Shown piece after piece: positions 35,101 to 47,788 of a stretch of 64,000 nucleotides of DNA. Origin of the DNA: Aquilaria yunnanensis (taxonomy: Eukaryota > Streptophyta > Magnoliopsida > Malvales > Thymelaeaceae). The stretch spans positions 68,850,001 to 68,914,000 of the forward strand of contig CM077599.1 in the NCBI GenBank assembly GCA_039654915.1, written 5' to 3'. The notes beneath the pieces were generated by a model. The model worked only from the letters and a program-made list of their open reading frames with translations. It was not told the origin of the DNA and did no database searches. Each line of letters opens with the position of its first letter. Positions within the stretch are counted from its first letter, which is position 1. The translations under genes and the position numbers were made by a program.

Positions 35101-37308
35101 GCAAGCCCACTTCTTCTCAGCCTAGTTCAACACAGATCAGACCCAGGCAAATTTGGCCCACGTACCCGTCTAATTCCTTTTTTTCGTCAATCACACACTC
35201 AGTACTTTTCTTTTCAGAGTTTTATCATTTTAATCACTAACGTGTGTATTCCTTTGCAGGAAGATCACCTGACAGGTTTTTTTTTTCTTACAACTAGTCA
35301 TTAGCCAGAACTATGTTTCTCTTGTTTTCAGTCATTTTCAAGTCAAATTCACCAATATTTTTCATGTTACCTCATATTTAATTAATTTATTCAATTTTGA
35401 GTTTATTTATTTTGTTGTTAGTTACTTACTTTGTTTTCCTTGTTGTCTTAATTATCTTTCTTGCGTAATTAGCAATCAGTTCACTAAGATTTTCATATAA
35501 GAACAGGTCAAGAATCGACTAGGAGTATTTTGGATTTCTTTTAAATTAAATTTCATTTTGTCATACCTTTTACTTTGCTTTTATCTTTATTTTTTTGTAT
35601 TGACTTTTTGTTTTTTGTTTTCAGTTTACCTTTGAGTCTTGTGTCTTGTTTCTAAGGTACCAAAAAGGATGCTATTTGAAAGAATTTCAACCACCAACCT
35701 TGGGCAACTTAGAGGAGACAACAACAGTCCTTACCAGACTTAGCCCTACACCGAGATGATCTCACTGCTCTCATTGCAACTACATCATTAACAATCTAGG
35801 TATGCACCCGAACTAGTCACCTAAGTCTCCAATTTTCATAGTAGTAAACTACAAAGCCTTTGATCTTGACTCAAACTCAGGTTGGCAAAAAGTTTGGAAA
35901 AACCCAAGTTTAAGCCTAATAAGTAATAACTAAAATCAATCGCCCTTCTCTTGTTTAACATTTAATGCATCCATACAATCTTGTTATACTGAAAATTGGT
36001 TTTTGACTTTTTGCTTATATTTGAGTTATTTCAGATAGTTGGGTAACTAACACATTCCCAGCTCATACTTAATCTCCAATCCTAAAATCTTTTATTTTTA
36101 TACAAAATTTACCTTTTTCATTGTTTTGAAATCAAATAGGGTTTTTTTTTGGTTTTTACGTGCTTTTCAAACTTATGTGGCAACTTTATTTTCCTACATC
36201 TAGCATGTGGATCCATGTGAGACCGTGCTAATAATCGCACATATGCTCGAAGAGTTGCCGAGGTTCAAGTTGCTCACAATGGTGACTCAGCTGGGAATTT
36301 TTCAAAATAAAAAAATAAGATGATTGAATTTTGAAATTTGTTTTAAAACAAGCTCTGAAACCAATTGTTTGTGTGTTTCACATGGTTTTAGCTATATATG
36401 TTGTTTGATGACATAGTGTTTGACTTGCATGTATTTTGCATCACAAGTATACTACTCATGCATCTGTGTCTATTTTTTTAGCCTTAGAAATCATAGAGCA
36501 TAGAATGCTCAGGCTCCAACTCTTCAACACTTTTAAAGGCTTGGTACTGCTTGATCAATGCGGTGCTCCTTGCACCCAATATTGGGAATATACACACGTC
36601 CTAGTTGAAGAAGAACCTTTGACCTACCTTTTCACCCTTACGTACATAGTGGTCTTAGAATCAACTTTTAGGTGCCTTGTTGTTATAATGGTGTAATGCA
36701 TATCTCAGTGTTTGCCTTTCACACTGTTTTGTCTTGCATGGTGTATTATGATCACACATACATCGCACACTCACACACCCTACTTAAGCCGATTGTGTGC
36801 TTAAAACTTAAATGATGTAGACCTAAACTTAAAGTTAAGTGTTATAATCTAGGTACTTCATGTTTGTTTAAGTTGTGATTGAGGTAGTTAATGGCGAATG
36901 ACGTACCGAAGTGCTTAAGCCATCTATCACTATGGGGTATGTAATGCAAAAATTGCACTCGCCGGCGTAAAGTAAAGGACAATTTTTTTTAGAAGAGGTA
37001 AAGCATTAGATGTAACATAATATTAGATAAAAAAACACTAAATTCAAATAAAAACACCAAAATCCTTCGATTCAATATTTCATAATTATTATTAAATGGT
37101 TATGGATATGTTAAAAAACAAAAGATAAAAATAAAGAGAAACAAATAAGGACTAAAAGTTTCTAAAGCAAGCTGAAGGCCAGTTCAGTTAAAATTAATCT
37201 CATTAATGAGTTAGTTGGTTTAGGGTGGTCAAAAGGAATTGAATGTGCTAGGGATTAAATAGGTGCTAGAGTTGGTGAAAATTACGGTCAAGTGCCACTC
37301 ATTTGTGA
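35101..37308. other. AT-rich stretch with possible gypsy leader, no gene
   Basis: No coding frame supported. It contains a tRNA-Arg-type PBS-like site (listed separately), so part of it could be a decayed gypsy LTR or leader. Confidence 0.35.
36279..36296 (+). other. PBS-like site of Tat/Ogre type
   Basis: ATGGTGACTCAGCTGGGA differs at only a few positions from the TGGCGACTC..CTGGGGA primer site of plant Tat/Ogre gypsy elements. A gag relic of the same lineage lies 3.6 kb to the right on the same strand. Confidence 0.45.
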
Positions 37309-37374
37309 ATGAAAAACAAACAATTTTCCACATCATTCTCTTTTTCTCAGGCTTGCAACAAAAGACAAGTTGCT

Positions 37375-37599
37375 ATGGCGTACTCTTCGACCGACGCCAT
37401 CAAAGCGGCTAGGTTAAGCTCGAGCTCCTCCTTCGGTTGCCCATGGCACCATATTCGGTTCCCCTTAGCCCTCCTTCATTATTTCCCAGCTCCTATGGAC
37501 GACATTGGCCTCAAACTTTCCCACATTAGCGTTTACAAGGTTTTGATGATCCACATGTTGTTGCAGAAACTTAATTTGATTAATTTTGAAATAAAATAA
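37375..37599 (+). other. Short open frame in a locally GC-richer patch, unrecognised
   Basis: Starts MAYSSTDAIKAARLSSSS and stays open for 74 codons. The first 55 codons are in sequence with higher GC than the flanks and use a C/G-rich third base (GCCATCAAAGCGGCT). That suggests a real, possibly first, exon or a captured fragment. A GTTTAC splice-like site follows near 37535. No family recognised. Confidence 0.3.
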
Positions 37600-38300
37600 A
37601 TTTTTATTATAAGTAATTAAAAAATTTTTACCTATAAATTCACATTAATCAACTAGAATTTTACTTTATTTTAATTTTAAGTTAGGTTCTCTTTACATTA
37701 TATTCTTATCATTAAAATGATTAGTTATGATCAAAACATAATACCATGAAACAAAAAATTGTGTGCTTTGAGTCTATACATATTTTCTTTGTTATTGAAA
37801 AAGAATTTACTAAAATTTTTCATCTCCTATTAATTCAAACTCTAATTTTTAATATCAATAAAAAAATTATCTAGAAAATTTTAATTTAAATTTAAGCAAT
37901 TACTGACCAAATTATTTTAATAAACTATAGACCTTAAAGTAAATAATTGATGCAGCAAAATTCAATCATCAATAATGAAAAAAATGACCGAAATATAAAA
38001 TTGTATTTAACTTATGTCAATCAATTAATTGTTTAACTATTAACTTAATAAACATAAAAAAGAAAAGAAAAAAAATTGCCTTAAGCCAAATCAACCAGAA
38101 TCACAGTCAAAAGTAGGCAAATTATAATGATTAAAGTTTCATTTTAAAAAGCAATAATAACAAAAGATAATAAAAAAAAGTTTGAGCCAACAGGAAAAAT
38201 TTTATGTATTAAAGATTTAATAATTGATTTAATAAAGTCAAAAAATGATTTAACGAAAAATAAACAAATCATCGTGACTAATGTCTTAGTTTAAAAGACA
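37600..38300. other. AT-rich stretch, nothing recognised
   Basis: Very AT-rich, with no open frame of note and no clear repeat ends. Confidence 0.4.
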
Positions 38301-39100
38301 TTCACTCCGTCCCACATTCTTTGCAACATTTTTTTTTGATGTCCCAAATTCTTTGAAACATTTCTTTATTTAGTAAACTTTTTACATCTCATTTACTATT
38401 ATACTCCCATTTTAACCTCTCTCACTATCTTTCTTCTTTTTTTTTTTTTTTCTCTCTCTCGCCAATTCATCTAAGCCTTCTTTACATCTGCTGTGAACGG
38501 TGAGGCTGTGATGTTTGCTGCATGTTTGCCATCGAGGGTGAGGAGGCCGTGGGTCAAGGAATGGAGGTTTAGCGAGGTCGAGATTAGGGCGGAAGCAGTG
38601 AAGACGGAGACGACGGAGGGAGGTGGCCAAATACAAAGATGACAAACGGACAAAGATCAACGCAACGAACGAGATCGACTTGATGGAGATTGACGCGAAG
38701 CTGCCGGAGGTTGATGCAATGACTGAGATCGATTGACGAGATTGATGCGATGGAGAACGAGGCGGACGGACGAGAGAAGCAGATCGATTTGAGAAAATCA
38801 GATGTGACGGACGAGATCGGGGCTTTGATTTAAGCAAACTAGCAGATCGGGGTGACAAAGATGAGGTGAATCGTCAATGACGGATGGTCAAAGACCAGGG
38901 TGGAGATGGAAGCTTGGCCAGGTGGCGAAAAAAGGTCTAGGGCAGGGCGGAGACGGACAGTCAAAGGCAGGGTGAAGAAAAAGGTTGAGGGGCTACCAGA
39001 GATGAAGGGTAAAGATGGAAAGAAGAGACAAACAGTAGTTTAGTTTGGTTTGTGTGCCAAACCTATTTGTTTTAAACAACATGGGATAAAGGGAGTAGTA
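38301..39100. mobile_element. TIR element (Stowaway-like ends) carrying a GC-rich insert
   Basis: Left end TTCACTCCGTCCCACATTC and right end (reverse complement) TACTACTCCCTTTATCCCATG are related to the MITE ends elsewhere in the window. The left end is followed by a second GTCCCAAATTCTTTG copy. Unlike a normal MITE, the 600-bp core is GC-richer with repeated GAGATCGA/GATTGA-type motifs and a CT-run at 38437..38458. The minus frame at 38412..38858 follows this repeat and is probably not a gene. Confidence 0.45.
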
Positions 39101-39891
39101 TATAAAAACAACAAAAATAGTTTGGTGACCAATAGAGCAAATAGAAAAAATCTAGTTCAATATTTATTAAATTTGGGGACCAAAATGGAACATGAACAGA
39201 ACTTGGGGACTAACTTCAAAAAGAGTGAAAATTCATGAATGGAAATCGAGTTTTAACCGAAACAAAACATGAAATAGACTAAAAATGAGAAATTGCAACA
39301 TGTTCTAAAAAAGGTGAGTGCCTTATGAAAGGAGGATTAAATGAAAAAAAAAGAGTTAATAGCAACCAAGAAAAAGGAAAAAAAAAAAGTCACTGTTAAT
39401 GTATAATGAAATTTACCATAGATTAATAGTATAAACACTAGTGTCTTCTAGAAGTAAGTGAAGTATCTAGAGACCTGTGTAATAATGCAAGTCATTGATG
39501 AAACAATATAAAAAGATAAGACACACTTTGGTATTAAAAAAAAATCCAAGTGTAGATAATTATAAATACACAAAATAGCTAAATGAAGATGCGTTTACAT
39601 TAATCATTATAATTTGCCTACTTTTGGCCTGGTTTTGGTTTTTTTAAGTACAACCCTAGTTTTTTTTGTTTTAAAAATACAAAGAGAGAAATAATTGACC
39701 TAATAAAGATAAAAAATGGTTTAACCAAAAAATAAATAAATTATGATCACCAATGTCTTACTTTAGAAGATAGTACATAAAACAACAAAAAAAAAAGTTT
39801 AAGGATAAAAAAAGTAAATAGAAGATCTAATTAAATAATTACAAAATTCAGGGACCAAAATGTAATACGAAGGTTCACAAGGAAGTTTAAG
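39101..39891. other. AT-rich stretch before the gag relic
   Basis: No gene seen. GGGGACCAAAATGGAAC near 39174 and GGGACCAAAATGTAAT near 39851 echo the arm motif of the foldback MITE at 32871, so MITE fragments may be present. Confidence 0.35.
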
Positions 39892-40750
39892 ATGCACAAG
39901 CTTCATAAGTTTGATGGAAGTGGATGCCCCAAAACTTACCTCATAATATATCGAACAGTTATGACTCCACTAGGTATCAATGCCAACTTGATGGCTCAAA
40001 TGTTTCAACAATCTCTTACTAGCCTACCACTCAAATGGTTTTTGAATTTAGAGCCAAGTAGCTCAAAGGCTTGGGAAGATATATGCATGGATTTCCAAAA
40101 GCATTATCAATATAATTTGGAGGTGGATATCACAAGTAGAGATCTTGAGCCTATCAGACAATTACTAAAGAAGACCTTTTCAACATTTACCACTCGATGG
40201 AGGGCCAAGACCTCTCAAATGATCAATTAGGCTATTAAGAAGAGCAAATTGCAATAGTGGTTAAGAACATTCTTTTAATTTACAACCAACACCTTTTTGC
40301 TCAATATCTTTTGGGCTTCAAAGCATTAGTGACTATAGGTATAGAAACAGATGATGCTATTAGCTTAGGAAAAATAAGAGTAGATGATGGAACCAAGTTC
40401 AAGAAGTCACCTAACTTCTCAACATCAAAAGGCATGAAGCTCAATGTCATTAGTACTTAGAAGTAAGCTCACTTGGGTTGTCAATTCACCGAGTTATACT
40501 CATCATTAAGCAATGTACTACAAAAGATTAAGAAAAAAGCCTCTTGAAGTCATTTTCCCCTAGTCATCCACAAAATCCAGTACCAAAGCACTACAACCCT
40601 TGTCAATATTATGCTTTTCTCCAAGAAGTTGGGTATCCTGCTGACTAGCATTTCGTATTTTGGCATGCAATTCAAGACCTTGTTGACAATGGCAAGGTCA
40701 ATTTACCAACAAAGCCTAATATTTTGACTAATCACCTTCCTACACATAAA
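39892..40750 (+). pseudogene. Relic of Tat/Ogre-type gypsy gag
   Basis: The first frame, 39892..40230, has KFDGSGCPKTYL, MTPLGINANLMAQMFQQSL, LKWFLNL, WEDICMDFQKHYQYN and FTTRWRAK, the conserved Gag core of Tat/Ogre-class Ty3/gypsy elements. After a stop and a frameshift the sequence continues in another frame with VVKNILLIYNQHLFAQYL and GTKFKKSP. A last piece near 40590..40750 reads PKHYNPCQYYAFLQEVGYP and LVDNGKVNLPTKPN, the family's cysteine/histidine tail. At least one frameshift and several stops make it non-functional. No protease or polymerase follows. Confidence 0.85.
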
Positions 40751-40920
40751 GCTAGTTTTTGAGTAAATGCAAATATCTTTAGCCTTATAACTAATTTCTT
40801 TTAGTAAGGTATCTAATATACGCCAGTAACTTGTGATGTCATCATCAAATAACTTCCCATAAACCAAATAATCTATAAACCTCACAGTAGGCTCTTTCAC
40901 TAGTAATCCATCATAATAGA

Positions 40921-41002
40921 AATATATATTAAATTTCACCATCTGCAACAACAAATTACCAAATATATATTAAATTTCACCACCTGCAACAACAAATTAC
41001 CA
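40921..41002. repeat. 41-bp tandem duplication
   Basis: Units 40921..40961 and 40962..41002 differ at one base (T/C). Each contains AATTTCACC and GCAACAACAAATTACCA. Confidence 0.9.
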
Positions 41003-41615
41003 AGTTATAATAAAATTTTAATTTGAAGTTAATTTGAAAAACTACTTGCTACCCTAATTGAATGTTTTAATGATTATAGTGTATAAACAAAGACCATTAT
41101 GTATTATTCTATTGGAAACTCATATTGATTGTTTTTTCCCTAAAATCTATACACATTAGTTCATACTTACTCTACCATTGCTGACCAAAGAAAAAAAAAG
41201 TATTGTACTTTTAACCTTTTTTCTTGTCTAGTTTCATTGTGCCGAATAAAATAGTTTTAAATCGTCAATTTACCATGGATTCTTGATATATATTGTCCCC
41301 TGTCATTACCAAAGCTGTCAACTTGAATGGTCCCCTATCAAGGACTTTCTTTTTATCTATTTGTTGAATTGTGTTGGCACAAATCTGATGAGAAGTAGGC
41401 AAGAAGATGGACTTTGGCATGTTATACCAAAGCCTTAAGAAAACCTATGTGGAAAACATTAAGTTTAGCCTCCCTCTTCACTATTATTTTCATTTAAGTA
41501 CTATGAGACCAATAGAAAAAATAACCTAATAGAGTCATAGCACGTGATTGCTAGAAGGGGTTATGTATCCTAGTTAAACAAAGTTTGTGGCTAAGTTAGC
41601 CTAAGTCATAGTTGT

Positions 41616-42893
41616 TGTGAGACATACGTTTAGAAAAAAACCTTCTCAACCTTAACTCCAATCTCACCCATAAAAGTACAGTGTCAATCCTAGTATATGC
41701 GAGTTAGGTGTCGATCTCATAAAAAATTGTATGATAAAAAATTCTATTAAATACCAAAGTACAGTGACCTCACCTTAGCTAAAGCAAACAGATCATGTAA
41801 AATAAGGAATAAGATGCTAAACTACCAAAACTATGAATCACCCAACCACCATACCAAACAAACATCACAACTATCCTAGACATATATTTACAAGGTTTCT
41901 AAGGAGTTTTAACGAAACGGTAGCTACATAGATATAGCTTTAACATAAGTACCTACCTAACCCAAATCATACTTCCTAAAAGTTACAGGCCTAAAAAGGT
42001 CTAAAGTATCAACCCTTCTTTCTTAAGGCAGGGTCAATTAGCTTATTAGAACTCTGTTAGACATTCTCATACAACCAGTTGTTCTTAGAATACTTAAGCT
42101 CAAGTTCTCATCTAAGACCTCGTAGGAATAATAATTATCTCGAATCCAAAAATTACCCATGCTCTATTAGCCATCTTCTAACCTAAGAAATCTCTTTCAA
42201 GTCTTTCCTAAGTCTAGTAAAATATTTAACACAAGTGGCCAACAAATGAAGAACACATTCAAGTACAAGCTAACGAGTAAACAAATCATAGAAATAATCA
42301 ATGGGTTATGTATTTATAAGCATCAAATCATCCAAGATGGCTCACAACATCTATAGAAACAATAAATCTACACATATTTATAAGGATCTTAAACTAAAGA
42401 AAAAGATGAGTTTGAATAACCAAATTCAAGTAAAAATTCATGTTGTAGAAGAGCTCCCACTATAATTCAAGTAAAAATCTTCATGAAATTGGCTTTCTAA
42501 CTTTCTAATCCACAAAAAATCTAAGAAAATGAGCCAAAAAAATGAGTTTGGAGGGTTTAGGGTTGAAGGAGATCCATTTTCGCAACTTCTAGCTAATGAT
42601 TTTTATAAATAGAGCAGGTTTTGGCATTGCGGCGTTGCACTCGGGGCCATGACTCGACATAATATTGACATTCTTCAGTATTTTTATCATAACTTTGTGC
42701 ACATGTTTCTGATTGAGAAGATTGAAAAACCCAAACGAAGCTAAGAGAAAGGACTACAACTTTCATTCTTTCACCCAAGCTTGGATTTGCCAAGAAAATG
42801 TCCAAAATGGCTTGTAAGTTACCCTTATTCTACTCCATAGTATTTGCCTACAAAAATATAAGAATAACACTAGAAAGACCCTAAATTCTAACA
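41616..42893 (-). repeat. 3' LTR of the 41616-46483 element
   Basis: Aligns with 45250..46483 from TTCAACC/CTCAACCTTAACT through CTATTAAATACCAAAGTAC, TAAGGTCAATTAG-type blocks and AACTTTGTGCACA to CCTAAATTC. On the element strand it starts TGTTAGAATTTAGG. Confidence 0.75.
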
Positions 42894-43480
42894 ATTATTA
42901 CCATAAAGTGTACCAAATGAGGGTAAAATGATAGACATATCATGCACTTAATATACCCATAAACTTATAACTTTGATTGTCCCGAGTAAAAAAAAAATAT
43001 TGAATAACTAGTAATGTAAAGAATGCGCAAATGAATAAATCAACCTAACCTATCACACAAGTTCATATAAACATACAAGTTAAGAAAATAAACAAGGAAG
43101 AATAACAACCTAACCTACACTAACTATGCATCTTATTATAGAAGTTACTTGCATTAACCATAGTGGATGTCAAGCCTTAAGAATCAAAATAATACAATGA
43201 TTATATTGATTCTTAATCATTTTTTATCCAGACTCTCAATTCAATTGATTTCTTGCTAATTTCATAGTTTTCCACATGAAAGTGTGTGCTCGACCAAATC
43301 TACTTAGATTATTGCTACTCAAAATCAGTGAATGCTAATAAATGGACTACTTCACATTAAGATTATGATTAAGTACTCCATCTCTAAAATTTATTTTTCA
43401 TATGACTTGATAAGTGAAAGAAATAATAAGTAGAGTCAAAATGGCCATTTTCACATTCATCACTTCATTTACTTGAATTA

Positions 43481-43542
43481 TCTTTTCCTTTTTTTTCTTC
43501 TTCATTTTTTTTCTTTTTCCTTTCTTTTTCTTTTTTCTTTTT
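43481..43542. repeat. Pyrimidine tract in the element interior
   Basis: About 60 bp of C/T only apart from one A. The lysine-rich minus frame here is caused by it. Confidence 0.85.
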
Positions 43543-45220
43543 ACAAAAAAATCTTCAATTATTGTTTTCTTTGAGTTATCGCTTTCCATTTTATATAAAA
43601 GTTAACTCTCATTTTAGGAGAAGACTTTTGGTTACTAAGAAAGTACATACTCAAAGTGCTTTGCATACTCATATTTAAAATTACCATTTTATGTGAATAT
43701 TAACTCTTATCTTAGGAGAAGATCTTCGATTACTAAATGAGTTAAAACATTGAAGCAGACAAGAAAAGAAATTAATCTTTTAAGCACATTATCGATTATT
43801 CAATTAATTAAGTCTTAAGTGACTAAACAAGGTAAGTGCTAATAGTTACTTCAAGTAATAATCAAACAAATATTAAAGAAAGCAAAGTTTCATAGTCCAA
43901 TAATTAACAAACATTTCATTCGAATCAACTACTAAGCTAAGCATATTGGTAATGTGTAGAATAAATAGTGGGAGAAATATGAACTTAACAAGACCTCAAA
44001 TTGGATAAATCATATAATAATCACAATAATCAAAACATAGTAATACATATCATCTTCTTTCATTGGCTTGAACTCAAGCATAACTAAATGCAATCTAAAA
44101 GGAATAAAGAATGAATAAAAGGTCTAGCTATATACAACTATATGCAAATAATCCAAAAAATGAAAAATATGAAAAATTGGAAAGGAAAAAAATTAACGCA
44201 ACTTCCAAAAGTTTAACTCACTGCCAAAATGTAGCTAAACACAACTACAAAAAACTTAAGCACACAAAACAAAACAAAACAAAAGCAAACAAACTAACAA
44301 AATCTTCAAGCAAGATTTCTTCCCCCAAACTTAAAATAAACATTATCCTCAATGTTTACAAACAAATAAGAGAAAAAGAAATCTTACTCGGGAGGCAAGG
44401 TAGTCTCGCCTCTGACTACTTATCCATCATTGTGTTAATTAGTGAATGGTAAAGGTGGGAAGTAGCTACATGGAATTCAGTGGACAGGAATAATGGTGGG
44501 TGAAATGCCTCATCAATGACTTCGATGTATATTTCAACCTACAAAGAAAACCAAGGAAAAAAATACATAAGGTAAAGGCAAATTCCCCCGAACTTAGTCA
44601 ATACTAAATCACCAAGAACTCATAAAATATTAAGGCAATAACATATCTCCAACCATCCATATATATTCAATGAACCGAGCCTAAGGATAACAATAAAGAT
44701 AAATGTGATATTGTTCCAAATCCAAATGCTAGTCCAACCCAAAGGCTATCACACAACATCATTTTACTCCTACAACCTATAACATCAAACCATACATATC
44801 CATAAAAATTGAGAAATCAAAACCAAAATAACTCATTTAGCATACAAGGTATATTCATTTATCACGCAAGAATCCATCTCAATACTCCATAAAATCAAAA
44901 AAAATTCAAGCTAAGACGTCTCAAAGCATAAGTTTGAAGAAATCTCTATGACATATGAGTTGAAACACTTACAAAGATAATTTTCAAATAGAAAACAAAA
45001 AACTTGATGCACATAGTGCAATGAATGAATTTTTGGTCAGTTAGAAGGAAAGCAAGTTATGTGTGTAACTTGAAACTTAGAATAAGTTTGCTCAAAGTAC
45101 TAAAAAAAACTAACTAAAACTATTAAAAAGAAAAAGAAAAGAGAAAGAATATGTAGAAGCAACAAACATAACTTTAGTCTAAAGCAAGACCACCATAATG
45201 ATATTGATGGAATTCTTTAA

Positions 45221-45246
45221 CAATTCCCTGGCAACAGTGCCAAAAA
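45221..45246 (-). other. PBS of the 41616-46483 element
   Basis: On the minus strand TTTTTGGCACTGTTGCCAGG, close to the TGGCGCCGTTGCCGGGG primer site complementary to tRNA-Asp in Athila/Tat elements, with changes that look like CpG decay. Confidence 0.75.
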
Positions 45247-45249
45247 CAT

Positions 45250-46483
45250 TGTCACAAGATAGTAGTTTATAAAATACAATTTCAACCTTAACTATAATGT
45301 CACTTACAAGTATATGGTGTCAGTTTTAGTAGCGGTGAGTTAGATATCGATCCCAAATGAAATTGTATGGTAAAGAATTCTATTAAATACCAAAGTACGG
45401 TTGCCTCACTTTAGCTAGAGCAAACAAACTATGGAAACAAGGAATAAGAGACTAAACTGCCAAAATTGTAGGTCACCCAATCACCAAACCAAACAAACAT
45501 CATAACTTTCCTAAACACATATTTATAAGATTTTTAAGGAGTTTGACACAAGTAACTATCTAACTCAAATCATACTTCCCGAAAGTTGCAGGTCGAAAAA
45601 TTCCAAAGTATCAACATTTCTCTCTCAAGGTAAAGTCAATTAGCTCCTTAGGACCCCATTAGAAATTCTTATACCAACCAATTGTCCTAGGAACCTTTAA
45701 GCTCAAGTTCCTCTCTAAGACTTTGTAGGAACGATAATTCCCTCAAATCTACTCATTACTCTAGTACTATTAGCCCTCTTTTAACTAAAAAAATCTCTCT
45801 CGAGTCTTTCCTAAGTATAACAAGTTGTTCAACACAATTGGCCAACAAATAAAGAACACATTCAAGCATAAGCTATAGAGCCAACAAATTATGAAAAAAA
45901 TCAATGAGTTATGTATTTACAAGTATCAAATGATCCTAAATGGTTTACAACATCCATAGAAAAAACAAATGTATAGATATTTACATGAATCTTAAATTAA
46001 AGAAAAGGAAGAGTTGGGGTTAGAAGAACCAAATCTAAGTAAAAATTCATATTATAGAAGAGCTATCACTCCAATCCAAAAAAGAATTTCCATGAAATTG
46101 GCTTCCTAGCTCCTTAATCCATGAAAACCTTAAGAAAACTAGCCAAAAAATGAGTTTGAAGAGTTTGAGGTCGAAGTAGATCTATTTTTGCAACTACTAG
46201 TAGAGGATTTTTATAAACAGAGCAAGCTTTGCCGTTGCGGTGCTGCTCCCGGTATCAACAACTTTTAGTATTTTAACCATAACTTTGTGCACAGGTATTC
46301 GATTAAAACGATTCAAGAGTCCATACAATGCTGAGAGGAAGGGCTACAACTTTTATTCTTTCACTCAAGTCTAAATTTGCCAAGACAGAGTTTAGAATGA
46401 CTTGCAAGTTACCTTTCTTTTGCTTCAATTGCTTGTATTTGCAAAAATTTAAGAATAACATTAGAACGATCCTAAATTCATTG
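45250..46483 (-). repeat. 5' LTR of the 41616-46483 element
   Basis: Second copy. Its left edge TGTCACAAG abuts the PBS region. The first bases of the LTR (right edge) appear altered compared with the other copy. Confidence 0.75.
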
Positions 46484-47030
46484 ATCTATCTATCACTAAC
46501 CTAGATGTATTTCTGCATTCGGAAATTGCAAGTAACTCTACTAATAAATTAACGTAAGATATTTATTGATAACGAAAAAAAAACGTAAGATATTTATTAT
46601 ACTATCTTCTAAACATATTTCGCTTCATCAGACATGATCTGTAAAATATTTTAGCCAACACTATCATACATTTTGCTGAACTTGGCAAGAAAACATGTTA
46701 GGGAAAAACCAAAACAAACAACAAAACAAAAACTTCTATGTTTCTTTGACAAAATAGCTAGCTAAAGGATGCGAAATCCTACACGTAACCAATTTTTTAT
46801 ATGAAAGCCCTACCCCAACTTGACAATGAGCATTTAGCAGGTTCTTTTAGCCCTCAACTTGGAATCTTGATGATTGGTATAAAATTATAGTATTGGTTAT
46901 TTTGGCATCAGGTAGATGTAGGCCCATAATATTTGGGCTAGATGATTTCTATGTTAATAATACTAACATATTATCACTTGCGCTAGATAGTTAAGGGATG
47001 AAACAAATTCAAACTAAATCGCAGAATTTA
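46484..47030. other. AT-rich intergenic stretch
   Basis: Contains a short duplicated AACGTAAGATATTTATT(G/A) motif near 46550 and 46582. No gene seen. Confidence 0.4.
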
Positions 47031-47269
47031 ATAGTCCACTTGTTCATATTCTTTAAAATGTTTGAATTTTTTTTAATAGTTTAATTTAAATTTATTCATT
47101 CTATTGTTTGTTAAAAAAATATATTTAAAAACTATATGTTCTTATTTATCATTTATATATATAAAGGTTTTTATTTTATATACTAAAATATTAAAATAAA
47201 AAGTTATAGATTAACTGTTAAATCTGTTAAACAATAAATGTTTTAAAGAATTTGGGATAGATGAAGTAG
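47031..47269. mobile_element. Stowaway-like MITE, about 240 bp
   Basis: Ends TAGTCCACTTGTTCATATTC and (reverse complement) CTACTTCATCTATCCCAAAT continue into TTCTTTAAAA on both sides, flanked by TA. The body shares ATATATTTAAAAACTATA and TTATCATT with the MITE at 33991..34300. Confidence 0.65.
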
Positions 47270-47744
47270 CTGTTTTCATTTTCATTGAGACATGAAACTT
47301 TTCTTATAAATAATTGAGTTCAGACATTTTAAGTAAAAAATTTTATAACGATTATCTTATATTGAAAAGAGTTACTTTCGAAAGGTCTCGACTTCGACAC
47401 TCAATATTACATTATGAAGATCAATTATCGTCTATCGCTTGAAAAATATTACAAATGCATCACAAGAAGTAAACTAGTGAGGCTTTTCTATTCTACAATG
47501 TTTATTTTCAAAAGAAGAAATCCTTTATGGTGGCCACCTACTTCCTGAAACATTTTGCCAATTAAACAACTTGTACACGGAAATTTAAAATGATTAACAA
47601 AAGACAGAAGAAAAACCGTTTATATTTTATTACAAACAATTTTCGTACACGTGAGTAAGTCCGTATGCTTTTAATTAGTCCAATTAATAATCATTAAATT
47701 AAAAGGTGAACCAACGGAATCATAAACCGTATTCCATGTCCCGT
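47270..47744. other. AT-rich intergenic stretch
   Basis: No gene or repeat end recognised. Confidence 0.4.
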
Positions 47745-47788
47745 TGGCCTAGCATAGTTGGTTGTTAAGGTGGCCGGGGTTTGATTCC
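47745..47788 (+). repeat. SINE-like tRNA-derived head (A box and B box)
   Basis: TGGCCTAGCATAGTTGG (47745..47761) fits a pol III A box and GGTTTGATTCC (47778..47788) a B box, 33 nt apart as in tRNA-derived SINEs. The rest cannot be folded into a tRNA cloverleaf. A weaker B-box-like GTTCAAATCC lies at about 48413. Confidence 0.5.

Larger units (their letters stand above)
41616..46483 (-). mobile_element. Non-coding LTR retrotransposon (LARD/TRIM-like) with tRNA-Asp-type PBS
   Basis: Two direct repeats of about 1.25 kb (41616..42893 and 45250..46483) flank a 2.36-kb interior. Next to the right-hand repeat, on the minus strand, stands a primer site of the TGGCGCCGTTGCC type. So the right repeat is the 5' LTR and the element reads leftward. 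That PBS belongs to Athila/Tat-like gypsy elements. The interior has no gag or pol frame, only short frames, a pyrimidine tract and the CCCCCAAACTTAAAATAAAC motif near 44323. It therefore looks like a non-autonomous derivative. LTR identity looks only moderate, so it is old. Target duplication not found. Confidence 0.7.

Noticed and set aside
38412..38858. 148-codon arginine/serine-rich frame
   Set aside because: Follows an internally repeated core of a TIR element and ends in a homopolymer; no family resemblance.
43398..43589. Lysine-rich peptide
   Set aside because: Produced by the pyrimidine tract on the opposite strand.
41616..46483. Segmental gene duplication as explanation for the two 1.25-kb repeats
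   Set aside because: A tRNA-Asp-type PBS directly beside one repeat makes an LTR pair the better explanation.
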